Assembly (NCBI GenBank): GCA_039105265.1
Contig: JAPFFF010000014.1
Location: 682,001 to 746,000, forward strand
Direction: 5' to 3'
Length of the DNA stretch: 64,000 bases
DNA from: Tritrichomonas musculus
Taxonomy: Eukaryota > Parabasalia > Tritrichomonadida > Tritrichomonadidae
The position numbers and the translations under genes were made by a program. The notes beneath the pieces are model-generated. The model had not been told where the DNA came from. It saw only the letters and a list, made by a program, of their open reading frames with translations, and made no database searches. Each line of letters opens with the position of its first letter. Within the stretch, counting starts at the first letter, position 1. Positions 21,340-30,732 of this stretch are shown here, piece by piece.

Positions 21340-22038
21340 TTTTTAAAATTATTTCTAAATTTGGCATTTCATCCCAAATTTTTTCATTTATCAGTATAAA
21401 ATACTTAGTTTTCATGAATTATTGGTCATAAAACCAATTTTTTTCAGTATTATATACAATGATTTACCATATTTTAATAAATATTAGAGTAATAACTGAG
21501 ATTTTTAAAGGTTTGGAAAATTTAATGCCAATTGCTTGTCTTAGCTTTTGTCTATATCAGTAAAATTCTATTATATAGATGAAAAAAGCAGTATTATTTC
21601 GATATAAATAACAAGGTATTGACTATTTGATATTATTTTTTGATTTTGTGGGAATGTATTCTTTGTCTAATATTTTTCAACATTTTAAAGCTAATTAGTC
21701 ATCTCATTCTTTAATTTTTTTAGTTCATTTATTTTTTAAAATAGTAACTCTAATCAACTGATTCCAGACATTATTCTCAGAGTTAGGATTGTAATCACCA
21801 GTTATTATTGATTTGCTCAAAAGATACATTTCATCATTCCTATTCTTTTATTTCTATCTTTATATTTTTAAAAAATTTTGATATTATTTTTTTTTTGTTA
21901 TCATGTCAAGAAAAATTTATCGTAGATAATTATCAATATATTATTATTAGATATTCTCTGCTGAATGAAATTGTAATATAGACATTTTTAAAGATTTGCA
22001 AATAAAAAAGTATTCCATGTAAATTTTATGAGATATAC
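21340..22038. other. AT-rich intergenic region
   Basis: About 700 bp between two transposons. I see no gene, RNA or repeat that can be supported. Confidence 0.4.
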
Positions 22039-22040
22039 TA

Positions 22041-22782
22041 TAGTGGTCCTAAAAAATATTGATAAGAAATTTGAGAGAAATTTTCATGTTTCATTGAAAA
22101 AATTGAGAAAATTTATTTAAAAATAATTTGAGAGAATTTTAAAAGTTCTTTCAAATTCATTCAAATTTAATGACCTATTCATGAATTTATGAATCAATTG
22201 TTGGTCAATCTTTTGACCTTTTATTTATTTGTTTTCTTTACCAAAAAATACAAACGAACGCTATAATTTAATCGCAAGTGGTTCTGCAATCGCACAATTT
22301 TAATAAAAGCAAAACAGCTGATGCATTAAGTATTTCGTTAAATTGCGTCAAAGCAGTAGCTAAATAGATTGATGAAGGGAGACCAGAAAAAACACAACCT
22401 TGCCGACCACAAATATTAACAAATGAAATCAAGTATTTCATATGCGTTAAAGCAATAATGTTTCCTGAAATCCCTGGAGCTGAAATGGCAAATGTTTCCT
22501 GAACACATATTTTATTCTTTATATGGAATAATCTAAGTTTAGCAACAAACAATTCTTTGATTGATTCTTTTCCAAAGAAATTGAAACAATGCCTCGAAGT
22601 GCAAGGCAATCAAGTATGATTTTAATTTTAATTTTTAATAAAAAATCAACTTTTTCAATTGCCGAAAAAATATTGATAAGAAATTTAACTTTTTAAATTA
22701 AAAATTTTAAAAATAAAATAACTTTTGTTAACGACGATTAACTATTGAATTCATTTCTTATCAATATTTTTTAGGAACACTA
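22041..22782 (+). mobile_element. Deleted Tc1/mariner-like element, 742 bp
   Basis: Inverted ends of about 30 bp, TAGTG(G/T)TCCTAAAAAATA..., lie at 22041-22070 and 22753-22782 with TA outside both. A further copy of the ATATTGATAAGAAAT part occurs near 22666-22682. The inside holds a broken transposase-like HTH relic. The TAGTGGTCC-type terminus and TA duplication fit the Tc1/mariner group. Confidence 0.75.
22280..22620 (+). pseudogene. Decayed transposase-like helix-turn-helix fragment
   Basis: The plus strand reads KSKTADALSISLNCVKAV, then a GRPQILTNEI segment. GRP plus LT is the linker signature between the two HTH halves of Tc1-type transposases. Stops interrupt it (for example after AVAK and ANVS). 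The opposite-strand open frame of 113 codons over the same DNA is a shadow. No catalytic domain remains, consistent with internal deletion of the element. Confidence 0.5.
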
Positions 22783-22897
22783 TATTGTATAATATTTTTA
22801 TCTATTAATAAAAAATAATAATTACTATTTTATATAATAATATATATTTATTTATGAAGATATTTTATTTTTTAATAATGTGATACGTTATATTTAA

Positions 22898-23093
22898 TAG
22901 GGGTTTTTCGAAAAAAAAAGTTTTTTCCAAAAAAATACATTTTTTCAGAAAAAAGTTGATTTTTTGGAAACATTTTTGTGAATTTATTTGGCCAGACGAT
23001 CAAAAATCATTCAAAACGTTTTCTGAAAAAAGTAGTTTTTTTCGGAAAAACTTTATTTTTTAAGCAAAAAGTATTTTTTTCGAAAACCCCCTA
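22898..23093. repeat. Foldback/MITE-like repeat, about 196 bp
   Basis: Ends TAGGGGTTTTTCGAAAAAAA and, inverted, TTTTTTTCGAAAACCCCCTA. The interior is a series of A and T runs around GAAAAA/TTTTTC, so much of it can fold back. Possibly a tiny non-autonomous transposon; TA-type flanks cannot be separated from the palindromic end. Confidence 0.5.
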
Positions 23094-23808
23094 ATATATT
23101 GAGAAATCTATTCAATAATTAGTATTGAAAAAAGAAAATTGAATAGGCTTTGAAATATTCAATTTTGAATATGCATACAATTATTCAAAATATTATTATT
23201 TTGAATTCAAATGTATATATTTGGTATTATATCTATTATATAAGTATTAAAATAAATTTATAATAAATAACTAAAGTATATAAATCACTAAATTGTTGAA
23301 TGATGAAATATCATGATCATAATTTTAACGAAGTTTATAAATGGGATGCTCGAGCCGCTTTCTTTTAAATTTAAGTATACTACTAATTATATGTAACAAA
23401 AAAATGATTATTACTTTAAATTTAGAAATATTGTTTTTAGACATTGAAAAGATTGATTTTTGCCATATTTTGCTTGAAATATCACAAATTTAAAGTATAA
23501 AGTCAATATAAAAGCACTAATCATGCTATTTAATCATGCATAATAATAATACCTTAAGATATCTAAAAAATATTATCTTTTATTGTAGGTATTAAAAAAT
23601 GAAATTTTTTCTAATATTTTTGATAATCTTGCTTTAATGCTTTATTTAAATATTCAGATAATGTATTTTAACTGAAAATACTTTTTCAAAAAAGATATTT
23701 AGAAAATAAAAATATTAAAATACGTTATTTTTATAGTTTCCCCACCCATTTCAAAATTTAAAAAAAGTTGTTAAATTTTTTGAGAGGTAAACATATACGT
23801 GTGTGAGC

Positions 23809-23859
23809 GCCCGGAAAACGAAAATTCACAAAAAGTTTGCTTATTTTCGATTTCTGGGC
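23809..23859. repeat. Imperfect hairpin, 17-bp stem
   Basis: GCCCGGAAAACGAAAAT pairs with ATTTTCGATTTCTGGGC (one mismatch, one G-T) around a 17-nt loop. Read from the right it begins TATAGTGCCC, similar to the TAGTG termini of the mariner-like elements here, so it may be a minimal foldback relic. Confidence 0.5.
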
Positions 23860-24268
23860 ACTATAATTATCTTCAGGACAACAACTACTAATACTACTAA
23901 TAATAAACAAAGAAAAGGCATTATTATCCCGTCATTAATGGATTTTTCTTATTCACGATTCTGATGTCATATTAGGTATTGTAAACTTGCTTAGTATTTT
24001 GCCGATTGCTGAGATATTTTTAATAATATTTTGAGAATGATTCGATATTGCTGTTCAACTTTTTTCAGATTTCACCTTATTAATTGCTCATTGCTTTTGG
24101 AAGTAATATGCCTCAAAAATTTTCTTGTGGTGCAGATTAATCAGTTTTCAAAAAGTGATTTATTAAAAAGTTTTCAAAAAGAGTGGTAGAAAAATACGAT
24201 TCCCCTTAATTTCTCTGGAAAAAATTTGAATACCGTTGAAATTTCCTGGAAATCAATTTCAGGAAAAC
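23860..24268. other. Intergenic, nothing recognised
   Basis: AT-rich DNA with no gene or RNA I can support. It lies between the hairpin and the next foldback repeat. Confidence 0.4.
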
Positions 24269-24405
24269 ATTGTAGCATGCTTATTAGGATATTTTTCATG
24301 AATTTTGCATAATTTTATAAAAGTTGTAAGATGAAATCATTTAAATAGATTTCGTATTCATTAGGGAAAGCATTTATGAAAATATCCTAATAAGCATGCT
24401 ACAAT
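24269..24405. repeat. MITE-like inverted repeat, 137 bp
   Basis: ATTGTAGCATGCTTATTAGG... at 24269-24300 is repeated inverted at 24374-24405 (about 30 bp, nearly perfect). A short AT-rich centre separates the arms. It is non-coding and probably a non-autonomous element. It lies just downstream of the tRNA gene on its strand. Confidence 0.65.
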
Positions 24406-24481
24406 ATTTAATTCATTCTGGAAGGAATACATCAGGCTAATTTTGATTTTTTATTAATATTTTCAAATTATAGAGAATGTT

Positions 24482-24490
24482 AAAAAAAAA
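24482..24490 (-). terminator. RNA polymerase III terminator (T9)
   Basis: Nine consecutive T residues on the minus strand directly after the tRNA 3' end, the standard Pol III stop. Confidence 0.85.
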
Positions 24491-24572
24491 CGACACGAAC
24501 CAGATTCGAACTGATGCGGGATAAACCCATGGGGACTCTAATCCCACGCCTTAACCACTCGGCCATCGTGTC
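24491..24572 (-). tRNA. tRNA-Ser (anticodon AGA)
   Basis: 82 nt folding as a class II tRNA. Acceptor GACACGA/TCGTGTC (7 bp), D arm GCCGAGTGGTTAAGGC, anticodon loop TTAGAGT giving AGA, long variable arm TGGGTTTATCCCGC, T arm ATCAG-TTCGAAT-CTGGT, discriminator G. The anticodon stem has one A-C mismatch next to the loop (TGGGA/CCCCA). No intron, no encoded CCA. It would read UCU, and UCC/UCA/UCG only partly if modified to inosine. Confidence 0.95.
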
Positions 24573-24797
24573 TCCATTTTTCTAAAAAAACTGGGAGTTT
24601 TTAATTTTGTTTTATTTAAATAATTCCAAAATTGATCTTTAAATAAAAAATGATCTATATGTTACTTTATTCAATGATAAAACATTATTCAAAGAATTAT
24701 ATTTCACCTTAATTTAGTATAATATGAAAAATATAGAATTAAAACAACGCATTAAGTAATTCAGAAAAAAAAATGTAAATTAAATACTATTGAATAG

Positions 24798-25886
24798 TTA
24801 CACCAAATCATCATTAAGCATTGGAAATGTTTTTCTTTTAGCAGCATTTTTTAGTTTTGCTCTTCGATGACTTTTTTGAAGAACATTCAATACATCACTT
24901 TTCATTTCATTGCCTTCTGGCATTTTTTTGCTGTAAAAACATGAAGAAACAGGATGAATATTTCTGTTAAAAACAACTCTTTGATTAAAGTTTGATCTGA
25001 ATACTTCTCGAATTGAATAGAAATTTGGCTGACTTCGAAGCATGTTTTTTGATTCTATTACAGGTAGATTTATATCACTTACCCATTGATGATGCATTAT
25101 TTTCTTAAAAGAAGGCCTTTTGGAAGGTATAATATTAGTCATTTGATTAATTAAATCTATAACCTCTTTTGATAAATAGTCAGGAAAACTAATTTTACGT
25201 GCTTGTATATGCTTAACCATATCTTCTTCACTTGTTGTTGGCCATGGAAATGTTTGTGTGATTAATGCGTATAAAAGAATTCCTGCACTCCAAACATCAC
25301 TTAAAAAAGGATTATATTGATCACCATTTAAAACTTCAGGAGCAATATATGCGATAGTTCCACATTTTACATGAGATGAAGCTTTATCCTGTGCAAGAAG
25401 AGAAAATCCAAAGTCTGAAAGAACAATCCTTCCATTATTTTTTAAATCAATAAGAACATTTTCTAGTTTGACATCTCGATGAGCAATTCCTTTATCGTTC
25501 ACAAATGACATTGCTTCTATAATTTGCTTGAACACAAATTTGGCGTCCTTCTCACACAATTTCCCATTAGATAAAATAAACTTCTCAAGATCCTGATCAC
25601 AAAGTTCAGTTACCATGTAAAAATTAAGTGAATCTTGAAGAAGATTTATTAAGAAGAGAACATTAGGATGATGACAACGAAAAAGCAAACTAACCTCATT
25701 TTGAAATTTTGACATTTCAGCTTGATTACGAAACTGCTGTTTAGGAACAATTTTTATTGCAACATTTTCTTGCGTTGTTTGATCAATAGCTCGGTAAACA
25801 ATTGATGTTTTCCCTCGGCCAACTTCTTCGCGAATTACATATGGACCAATTTTTCCTGGAGGTGAAACTTTTATAGGAGTTTCCAT
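24798..25886 (-). CDS. Serine/threonine protein kinase, CAMK/SNF1-like
   Basis: 362 residues. The kinase domain fills residues 14-270 with all catalytic elements: glycine-loop GRGKTSIVY, VAIKIV lysine, HRDVKLENVL catalytic loop, DFGFS, APEVLNGDQ and DVWSAGILLYALI. The activation segment (LLAQDKASSHVKCGTIAYIAPE) and short insert pattern fit CAMK/AMPK-type kinases common in trichomonads. The C-terminal 90 residues are basic with no recognised UBA, KA1 or calmodulin-binding motif. Substrate unknown. Confidence 0.93.
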   Translation of the reverse strand: METPIKVSPPGKIGPYVIREEVGRGKTSIVYRAIDQTTQENVAIKIVPKQQFRNQAEMSKFQNEVSLLFRCHHPNVLFLINLLQDSLNFYMVTELCDQDLEKFILSNGKLCEKDAKFVFKQIIEAMSFVNDKGIAHRDVKLENVLIDLKNNGRIVLSDFGFSLLAQDKASSHVKCGTIAYIAPEVLNGDQYNPFLSDVWSAGILLYALITQTFPWPTTSEEDMVKHIQARKISFPDYLSKEVIDLINQMTNIIPSKRPSFKKIMHHQWVSDINLPVIESKNMLRSQPNFYSIREVFRSNFNQRVVFNRNIHPVSSCFYSKKMPEGNEMKSDVLNVLQKSHRRAKLKNAAKRKTFPMLNDDLV

Positions 25887-27199
25887 GATGATGTAAAATT
25901 ATTTTTTCAAAAAATTCATTATTTCAGAAGAAAAAATTTTAGTATTGAAAAAATAAAAAAATTAAATACTAATTTTAAATTTTCTTTTGAATAATCTTAA
26001 AAAACTTTACATCATTCCAAAAAATAATATTATAAAATATTTTAAGTTTAGGACATGAAAACATTTTTATTCAATTTAAAAATTAATTTTTAACGTTCTT
26101 TTTCAAAAAGTTGGTATAAAAAACATTGATTATTGTTGTTTTTATTAACTTTTTGAAATATAGAATATTTGAAAATATTTGAACTTCAAATACATGGCAT
26201 TATTGATATTCTTAATATTTTTAACTCCATTTATTTATGATTCATAATTATTTCAACTAAAATAATTTAATTAAACAGATAAAAAAAAAATATAAAATTT
26301 CAATCAGATTATATATAGATTAATCAAAATACTAAGAAAGCAATTATTTAAAATAAAATCTACTATTATCCAGGTTCAAACTATTATTTAATTAGTGCCA
26401 AATGATTTGATTTTTTTTTCTTATCATAATCATTTCAACTTGAATTTGGATGACCCTTTGGTTCAATTCATTAGGAATTTGATCAATTGGCTGATTTAAA
26501 GTTACATTCAAGATTTATTGACTTCAATATCTACACTGACATATTAAGATTAACGAAAAACAGGTAGTTTAATCAATGATGATTATTTTTATTATTTTTT
26601 TGAGATTAATTTAAATTAATATAATACAACTATCTCGAAATAAGCATGAATTCTAGAATTATAAAAACAAATATAAATGGAACATAATATAATAAACATA
26701 TTAAATATATTATAAAATAGAAATAGCTATTTTTAACTTCAGTGCTTTAAAAATAAAGATTCAACTTCCGTTTATTTTTAAATAAAATTGAGAATTTCTC
26801 AATTTTTTCTTTTTTTATAAAAATATCAAATTGAGTTTTTTTAAGAAAGTTAATAAAAATCACTATGAAAATAAAATGAAATATGTAAGTTCAAATTTTG
26901 ACTCATTCAAATTTCCGGCTTATTAAGTCTTAAAAATTCAGCTTTTTCAATTATTATTAATATTTATAAAAACACCATAAATAATTATTATCTAGTATTA
27001 CTTAAATTACATAATACTAATAAAATAATAAAAAAATTTATATTGATTATAATCAATATAAATTCTTATTACCTATATAAAAAATTATTATATATGAAGA
27101 TATTTAATTTTTTTAATTTTTAAAAAGGTTTGAAAAATAGACCAAATAATAAAACAAAAAGTTTCGCTCTACCATATCTACGAAAAATTATCCTAAAGA
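25887..27199. other. AT-rich divergent intergenic region
   Basis: 1.3 kb between divergently transcribed kinase and phosphoesterase genes. Mostly AT runs. A segment near 26440-26570 has protein-like composition in fragments but is interrupted by stops and not identifiable. Confidence 0.4.
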
Positions 27200-27205
27200 T
27201 CATTT
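27200..27205 (+). promoter_or_regulatory. Initiator-like element TCATTT
   Basis: TCATTT with the A at 27202, 13 nt before the ATG of the phosphoesterase gene; fits TCAYT(T/A). Confidence 0.45.
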
Positions 27206-27214
27206 TTTGCAATT

Positions 27215-29206
27215 ATGAATATTATCGAAGAAGGGATTAACCAATTTAAACCAGATCCCGAAAATCTTTCATCAGGCCGTGATTTGACAAAATCTTTTAT
27301 TCCCCACCAGTACGTTAATAAGATTACCATCATATTCTTTTCAATTTCTCTTGTCTTATTCTCAATTACAAATATTCTTTTTCATTTATATTTTAGTGAT
27401 ATTGAAATTGAAATGGGCGAAGATGCAACCATATATTATCAAGATGATCATGATTCTGTTGACAAAGGAAAAGATTTAGAATTTGTTTATATTAATGATA
27501 TTCATCTTGATCCTCTTTATATTGCATCTTCATCCCCGAGTTCATTTTGCCGTAAATTTGATGAAAGATTCGTTAATAGACCATTTTATTTTGGACAGTA
27601 TAAATGCGATTTACCGTTCTCAACGTTGCACTCAATGCTCAGATATATAAATTCAAAAATATATCCAAAGAAATTTTTACCTCAAAATCCAAGGCGTTCA
27701 AAACCAAATTTTGTTCTCCTTGGTGGTGATACAGTTGCACATTTCTTGCCATATTCAATGGAACAGAGCCATTCTTTTATCAGTGAAGTCGTTAATAATA
27801 TATCAATTTCTTTTAATCACAAATACAATAATAACGATGATAAAGTTCCTATATTATTTGTATTGGGCAATAATGAATACGTTCCAAATTATGGCAGCTG
27901 CAATTTTTCATTTGATAAACAAAATTTTGAATCTCTTTATGAACATGTCATTGGCCCACACATAATTAAAGATAGAAATTATATCAAAGAAGACAATGAG
28001 AAATATAATCCAAAAGATATCAAACAGATTGAGCATGATAATTATGTTAAAGAACAAAAACGGACTTTTAAGCGCGGAGGCTACTATTATTATGATATAC
28101 CTGAAGCAAAATTGCGGCTTTTGGTTATGAATACAGTTACATATAGTCATTGGAGAGATATAGATGCTTATAACAATAGAAAAATTTCGTACGATGAAGA
28201 TATTGATATCAAAGATCAATATGATTATTTAAGTGAAGATGAAATTGATTTTTTGAGAGAGCTTAAAAAACATTCAAAATCAAACAAGATATCTAATGAT
28301 GATGAAGAAAATGATAATTACATAGACCCCAAAGATCCTTATGGCCAATTTGAATGGATTTTAGAATCATCTCGTGATGCAATCAATAATCACAATTATA
28401 CTGTAGGAATAGCTCTCCATATACCTCCAGGTATTTTTTTCACCGATGGCAACTACTCCCGAATTTCACAAGGATGGAAGACATCTTTTATTCAACGCTT
28501 TGATACCGTTATTACTGAAGCCAATATTGAGTTCATAATATCAGCACATTCACACTTTGATCTATTTCTACCAATAAATGGCCCTAATAGCACATCAAAA
28601 CTCTTTTCCATCAGCGCACCAGCTTTATCACCAAATCACTGGAATAACCCTGGATTCCGTATATTCAAATTATCAAATGAAGGAAAACTTCTTGATTATG
28701 AGCAATATTATGCAAATATTATAAATAATCCACAACCTAGATTTAAGCATGATACGAATTCGAAAGGAACTGGCTTAACATGGAAATTAGATTATACTTT
28801 TAAAGAAGCATATGGAACCAAAGTTTTCCAAAAAGAACCACAAGAAAACGATGATTCCAATGACGAGTTTGATGATGTATCAGATTTTGAACAATATAAT
28901 AATTTTACTTCTGATTCAAATGACACATATCAGAGCACTAATAAAACTAAAATAAATCCGCAATTTGAAATCATATTTCAACCAAAAAGCCCCAAAGAAT
29001 TTACTGAAATTAACAAAGAAACGCTCCAACGGGTTATTGAGTGGGTTTCATCAACTACGGAAGGCAGATGGACATTTAAGCAGAGGTCCATGACTCATGG
29101 CGAGGAAAATGGTGTTTTCTACAATTGCTTGCACACTTGCACTACTGTCGAACAAGTATTTAAATGCCTTGGACCACTTGCACCAAAAATAATGCCCAAG
29201 CAATAA
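27215..29206 (+). CDS. Acid sphingomyelinase/endopolyphosphatase-like metallophosphoesterase
   Basis: 663 residues. One hydrophobic segment (about 35-62) after a short N-terminus suggests a type II membrane protein with the enzyme in a vacuolar or extracellular compartment. Calcineurin-like metal-binding motifs appear in order: NDIHLDPLY, LLGGDT, LGNNEYVPN, ALHIPPG and SAHSHFD. Spacing and the HIPPG...HSH pattern fit the acid sphingomyelinase-like and endopolyphosphatase branch. Two acidic, N/D-rich insertions (about 355-375 and 545-570) are probably loops. Substrate (sphingomyelin, nucleotide or polyphosphate) cannot be decided from sequence. The C-terminus has paired cysteines (CLHTC, CLGP). 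Confidence 0.8.
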   Translation: MNIIEEGINQFKPDPENLSSGRDLTKSFIPHQYVNKITIIFFSISLVLFSITNILFHLYFSDIEIEMGEDATIYYQDDHDSVDKGKDLEFVYINDIHLDPLYIASSSPSSFCRKFDERFVNRPFYFGQYKCDLPFSTLHSMLRYINSKIYPKKFLPQNPRRSKPNFVLLGGDTVAHFLPYSMEQSHSFISEVVNNISISFNHKYNNNDDKVPILFVLGNNEYVPNYGSCNFSFDKQNFESLYEHVIGPHIIKDRNYIKEDNEKYNPKDIKQIEHDNYVKEQKRTFKRGGYYYYDIPEAKLRLLVMNTVTYSHWRDIDAYNNRKISYDEDIDIKDQYDYLSEDEIDFLRELKKHSKSNKISNDDEENDNYIDPKDPYGQFEWILESSRDAINNHNYTVGIALHIPPGIFFTDGNYSRISQGWKTSFIQRFDTVITEANIEFIISAHSHFDLFLPINGPNSTSKLFSISAPALSPNHWNNPGFRIFKLSNEGKLLDYEQYYANIINNPQPRFKHDTNSKGTGLTWKLDYTFKEAYGTKVFQKEPQENDDSNDEFDDVSDFEQYNNFTSDSNDTYQSTNKTKINPQFEIIFQPKSPKEFTEINKETLQRVIEWVSSTTEGRWTFKQRSMTHGEENGVFYNCLHTCTTVEQVFKCLGPLAPKIMPKQ

Positions 29207-29690
29207 GACACAATATAATGCATATATATTTGTTTTTATTTAGAAATAATATAGAAATACTAATTAGTATCATATTTGTATTTTTTTTTCTACTATATTA
29301 AAATTTGTTATTTAATCGACTTCTTGAATGATTTTTTTATGATTTAAATTATTCTTTAATTTTTCCTTTTTCTTTCTCACAATTCCGATTTTAATTAAAT
29401 AATAATTAGTATACTTCATAACAACAAAAAAACAAGAATCCTTGATAAAAATAATATGACTATTGCTCTTATCTCAAAATATGATAATATTGATAACAAT
29501 TGTTTCATATGTAATTAATAGTCAAAATAAGCCTAAAAAAAAAGTTCCAAAGTCTACGCAACAACAATTTATGTGACCAATACTTTGAAATGATGCATAA
29601 AATTGAACTTATCATTTCATTTTTTTATATTTAATCATTAGAATGAATTTTTAATTAAAGCCATTTGAATTGAAAAATTTTAATTTAAAC
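29207..29690. other. AT-rich intergenic region
   Basis: No supported gene or RNA between the phosphoesterase stop and the foldback repeat. Confidence 0.4.
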
Positions 29691-29692
29691 TA

Positions 29693-29798
29693 AGCATACC
29701 TCCATTTGACGGTTTGGAGGAATTTTGAATTGAAAATTCCTCCATGTAGGAAAAAATCCTCTCAAAAATCCTCCAAACCGTCAAATGGAGGTATGCTT
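29693..29798. repeat. MITE-like element, about 106 bp, with 29-31-bp perfect inverted ends
   Basis: AGCATACCTCCATTTGACGG... is exactly repeated in inverse at the right end, with TA next to each end. The centre contains another small inverted pair around GAGGAATTTT. Likely a non-autonomous DNA transposon that moved into the edge of the adjacent pseudogene. Confidence 0.75.
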
Positions 29799-29828
29799 AA
29801 TTTAAACCATTTTGTGGATCAATGATCA

Positions 29829-30235
29829 GCTGAGGCAGCATTTAAAGATGAATATTGATTAATTGATACAAATATCTCTTAATTCAATGAAAAAGCTGTT
29901 GGAAGAGCAATTAAAAACTCATGAATTCCACAAAATGAAATTTTCTTGAGCTCAAAGATATTGCAAACGCATTATGAAGATCCAAATGCAATTGAAGGAA
30001 CATAAAAACGTTCTCAAGCAGATCAGAGAGATCTTTTACTTATTCATCAGCAATCTAGCAATTTCACTTCAGTTTACAGACAGTTAGAAAAAAGCATAAA
30101 AAGATCAAGTTATTTTAGGATGTTGGCAGCAACTTGGATCAATTATAAAAAAATGCGAAATCAAACCACATTTTTAAAAGTGCCATCCTAAACATTATGG
30201 AGCCATTTCAATGGCTTGGCATTCAATTTATTTAA
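29829..30235 (+). pseudogene. Aldo-keto reductase pseudogene (fragment)
   Basis: One frame and its shifts follow the aldo-keto reductase pattern: AEAAFKDEY then LIDT, FNEKAVGRAIKNS, NEIFLSSKI, DLLLIHQ, VYRQLEK, CEIKPHF and HPKHYGA. These match the (beta/alpha)8 core of AKRs from the nucleotide-binding Asp/Tyr region to the HPYYQ motif. Several in-frame stops (after DEY, NIS, NS and EGT) and at least one frameshift disable it, and the C-terminal third is missing. The first stop, TGA after Tyr, is where family members have Arg (CGA to TGA). No intact copy is in the window. Confidence 0.7.
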
Positions 30236-30611
30236 TTAATCAATAAGAAAATCAACTTTTTGCTTTAAAAAAAAAAAGAGCGAATCATTCATTATTTGAT
30301 GATTTTGCTTTAATACAAATTATGTAATCTACAGCACAATATATAAAGCAAATTACTATTGAAAGTTTTTTTTTTTCAATCTCACTTTAATATTTTTTTT
30401 TTTATTATTATTATTTTCAATTTTGAAATTCAGAAAATAAATCAAATGAAGATGTTTATTCAGATTATATTCACTTATTAGCATTTGCATTTAATGAAAA
30501 TGTATATTCAGTAAGTATACTTACTGTTTACTTATATTAGCATTTATTGAAATTAAATTTTAAAATTCATCGAAGTTCACATATTGAAAACAATACAAAA
30601 AAATGCCATGA

Positions 30612-30642
<31 letters not shown>

Positions 30643-30732
30643 GAGAAGCATGACCATTTATGCGAGCAAAAAAACATTGATGCATTTTAACAAAAAACTG
30701 AATTTATAAATTAACACATAAAACCATATCTT
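30236..30732. other. Intergenic with T29 tract
   Basis: AT-rich. A run of 29 T residues occupies 30614-30642, that is poly(A) on the minus strand about 90 bp past the BEACH gene stop. No gene seen. Confidence 0.5.

Noticed and set aside
22268-22609. Minus-strand 113-codon ORF as a gene
   Set aside because: The opposite strand carries a decayed Tc1-type HTH with the GRP signature inside a transposon; the minus frame is a shadow.
30614-30642. T29 tract as an mRNA poly(A) tail of a retrocopy
   Set aside because: No intronless gene copy or target duplication adjoins it; the tract at 52096-52128 is treated the same way, as simple homopolymer.
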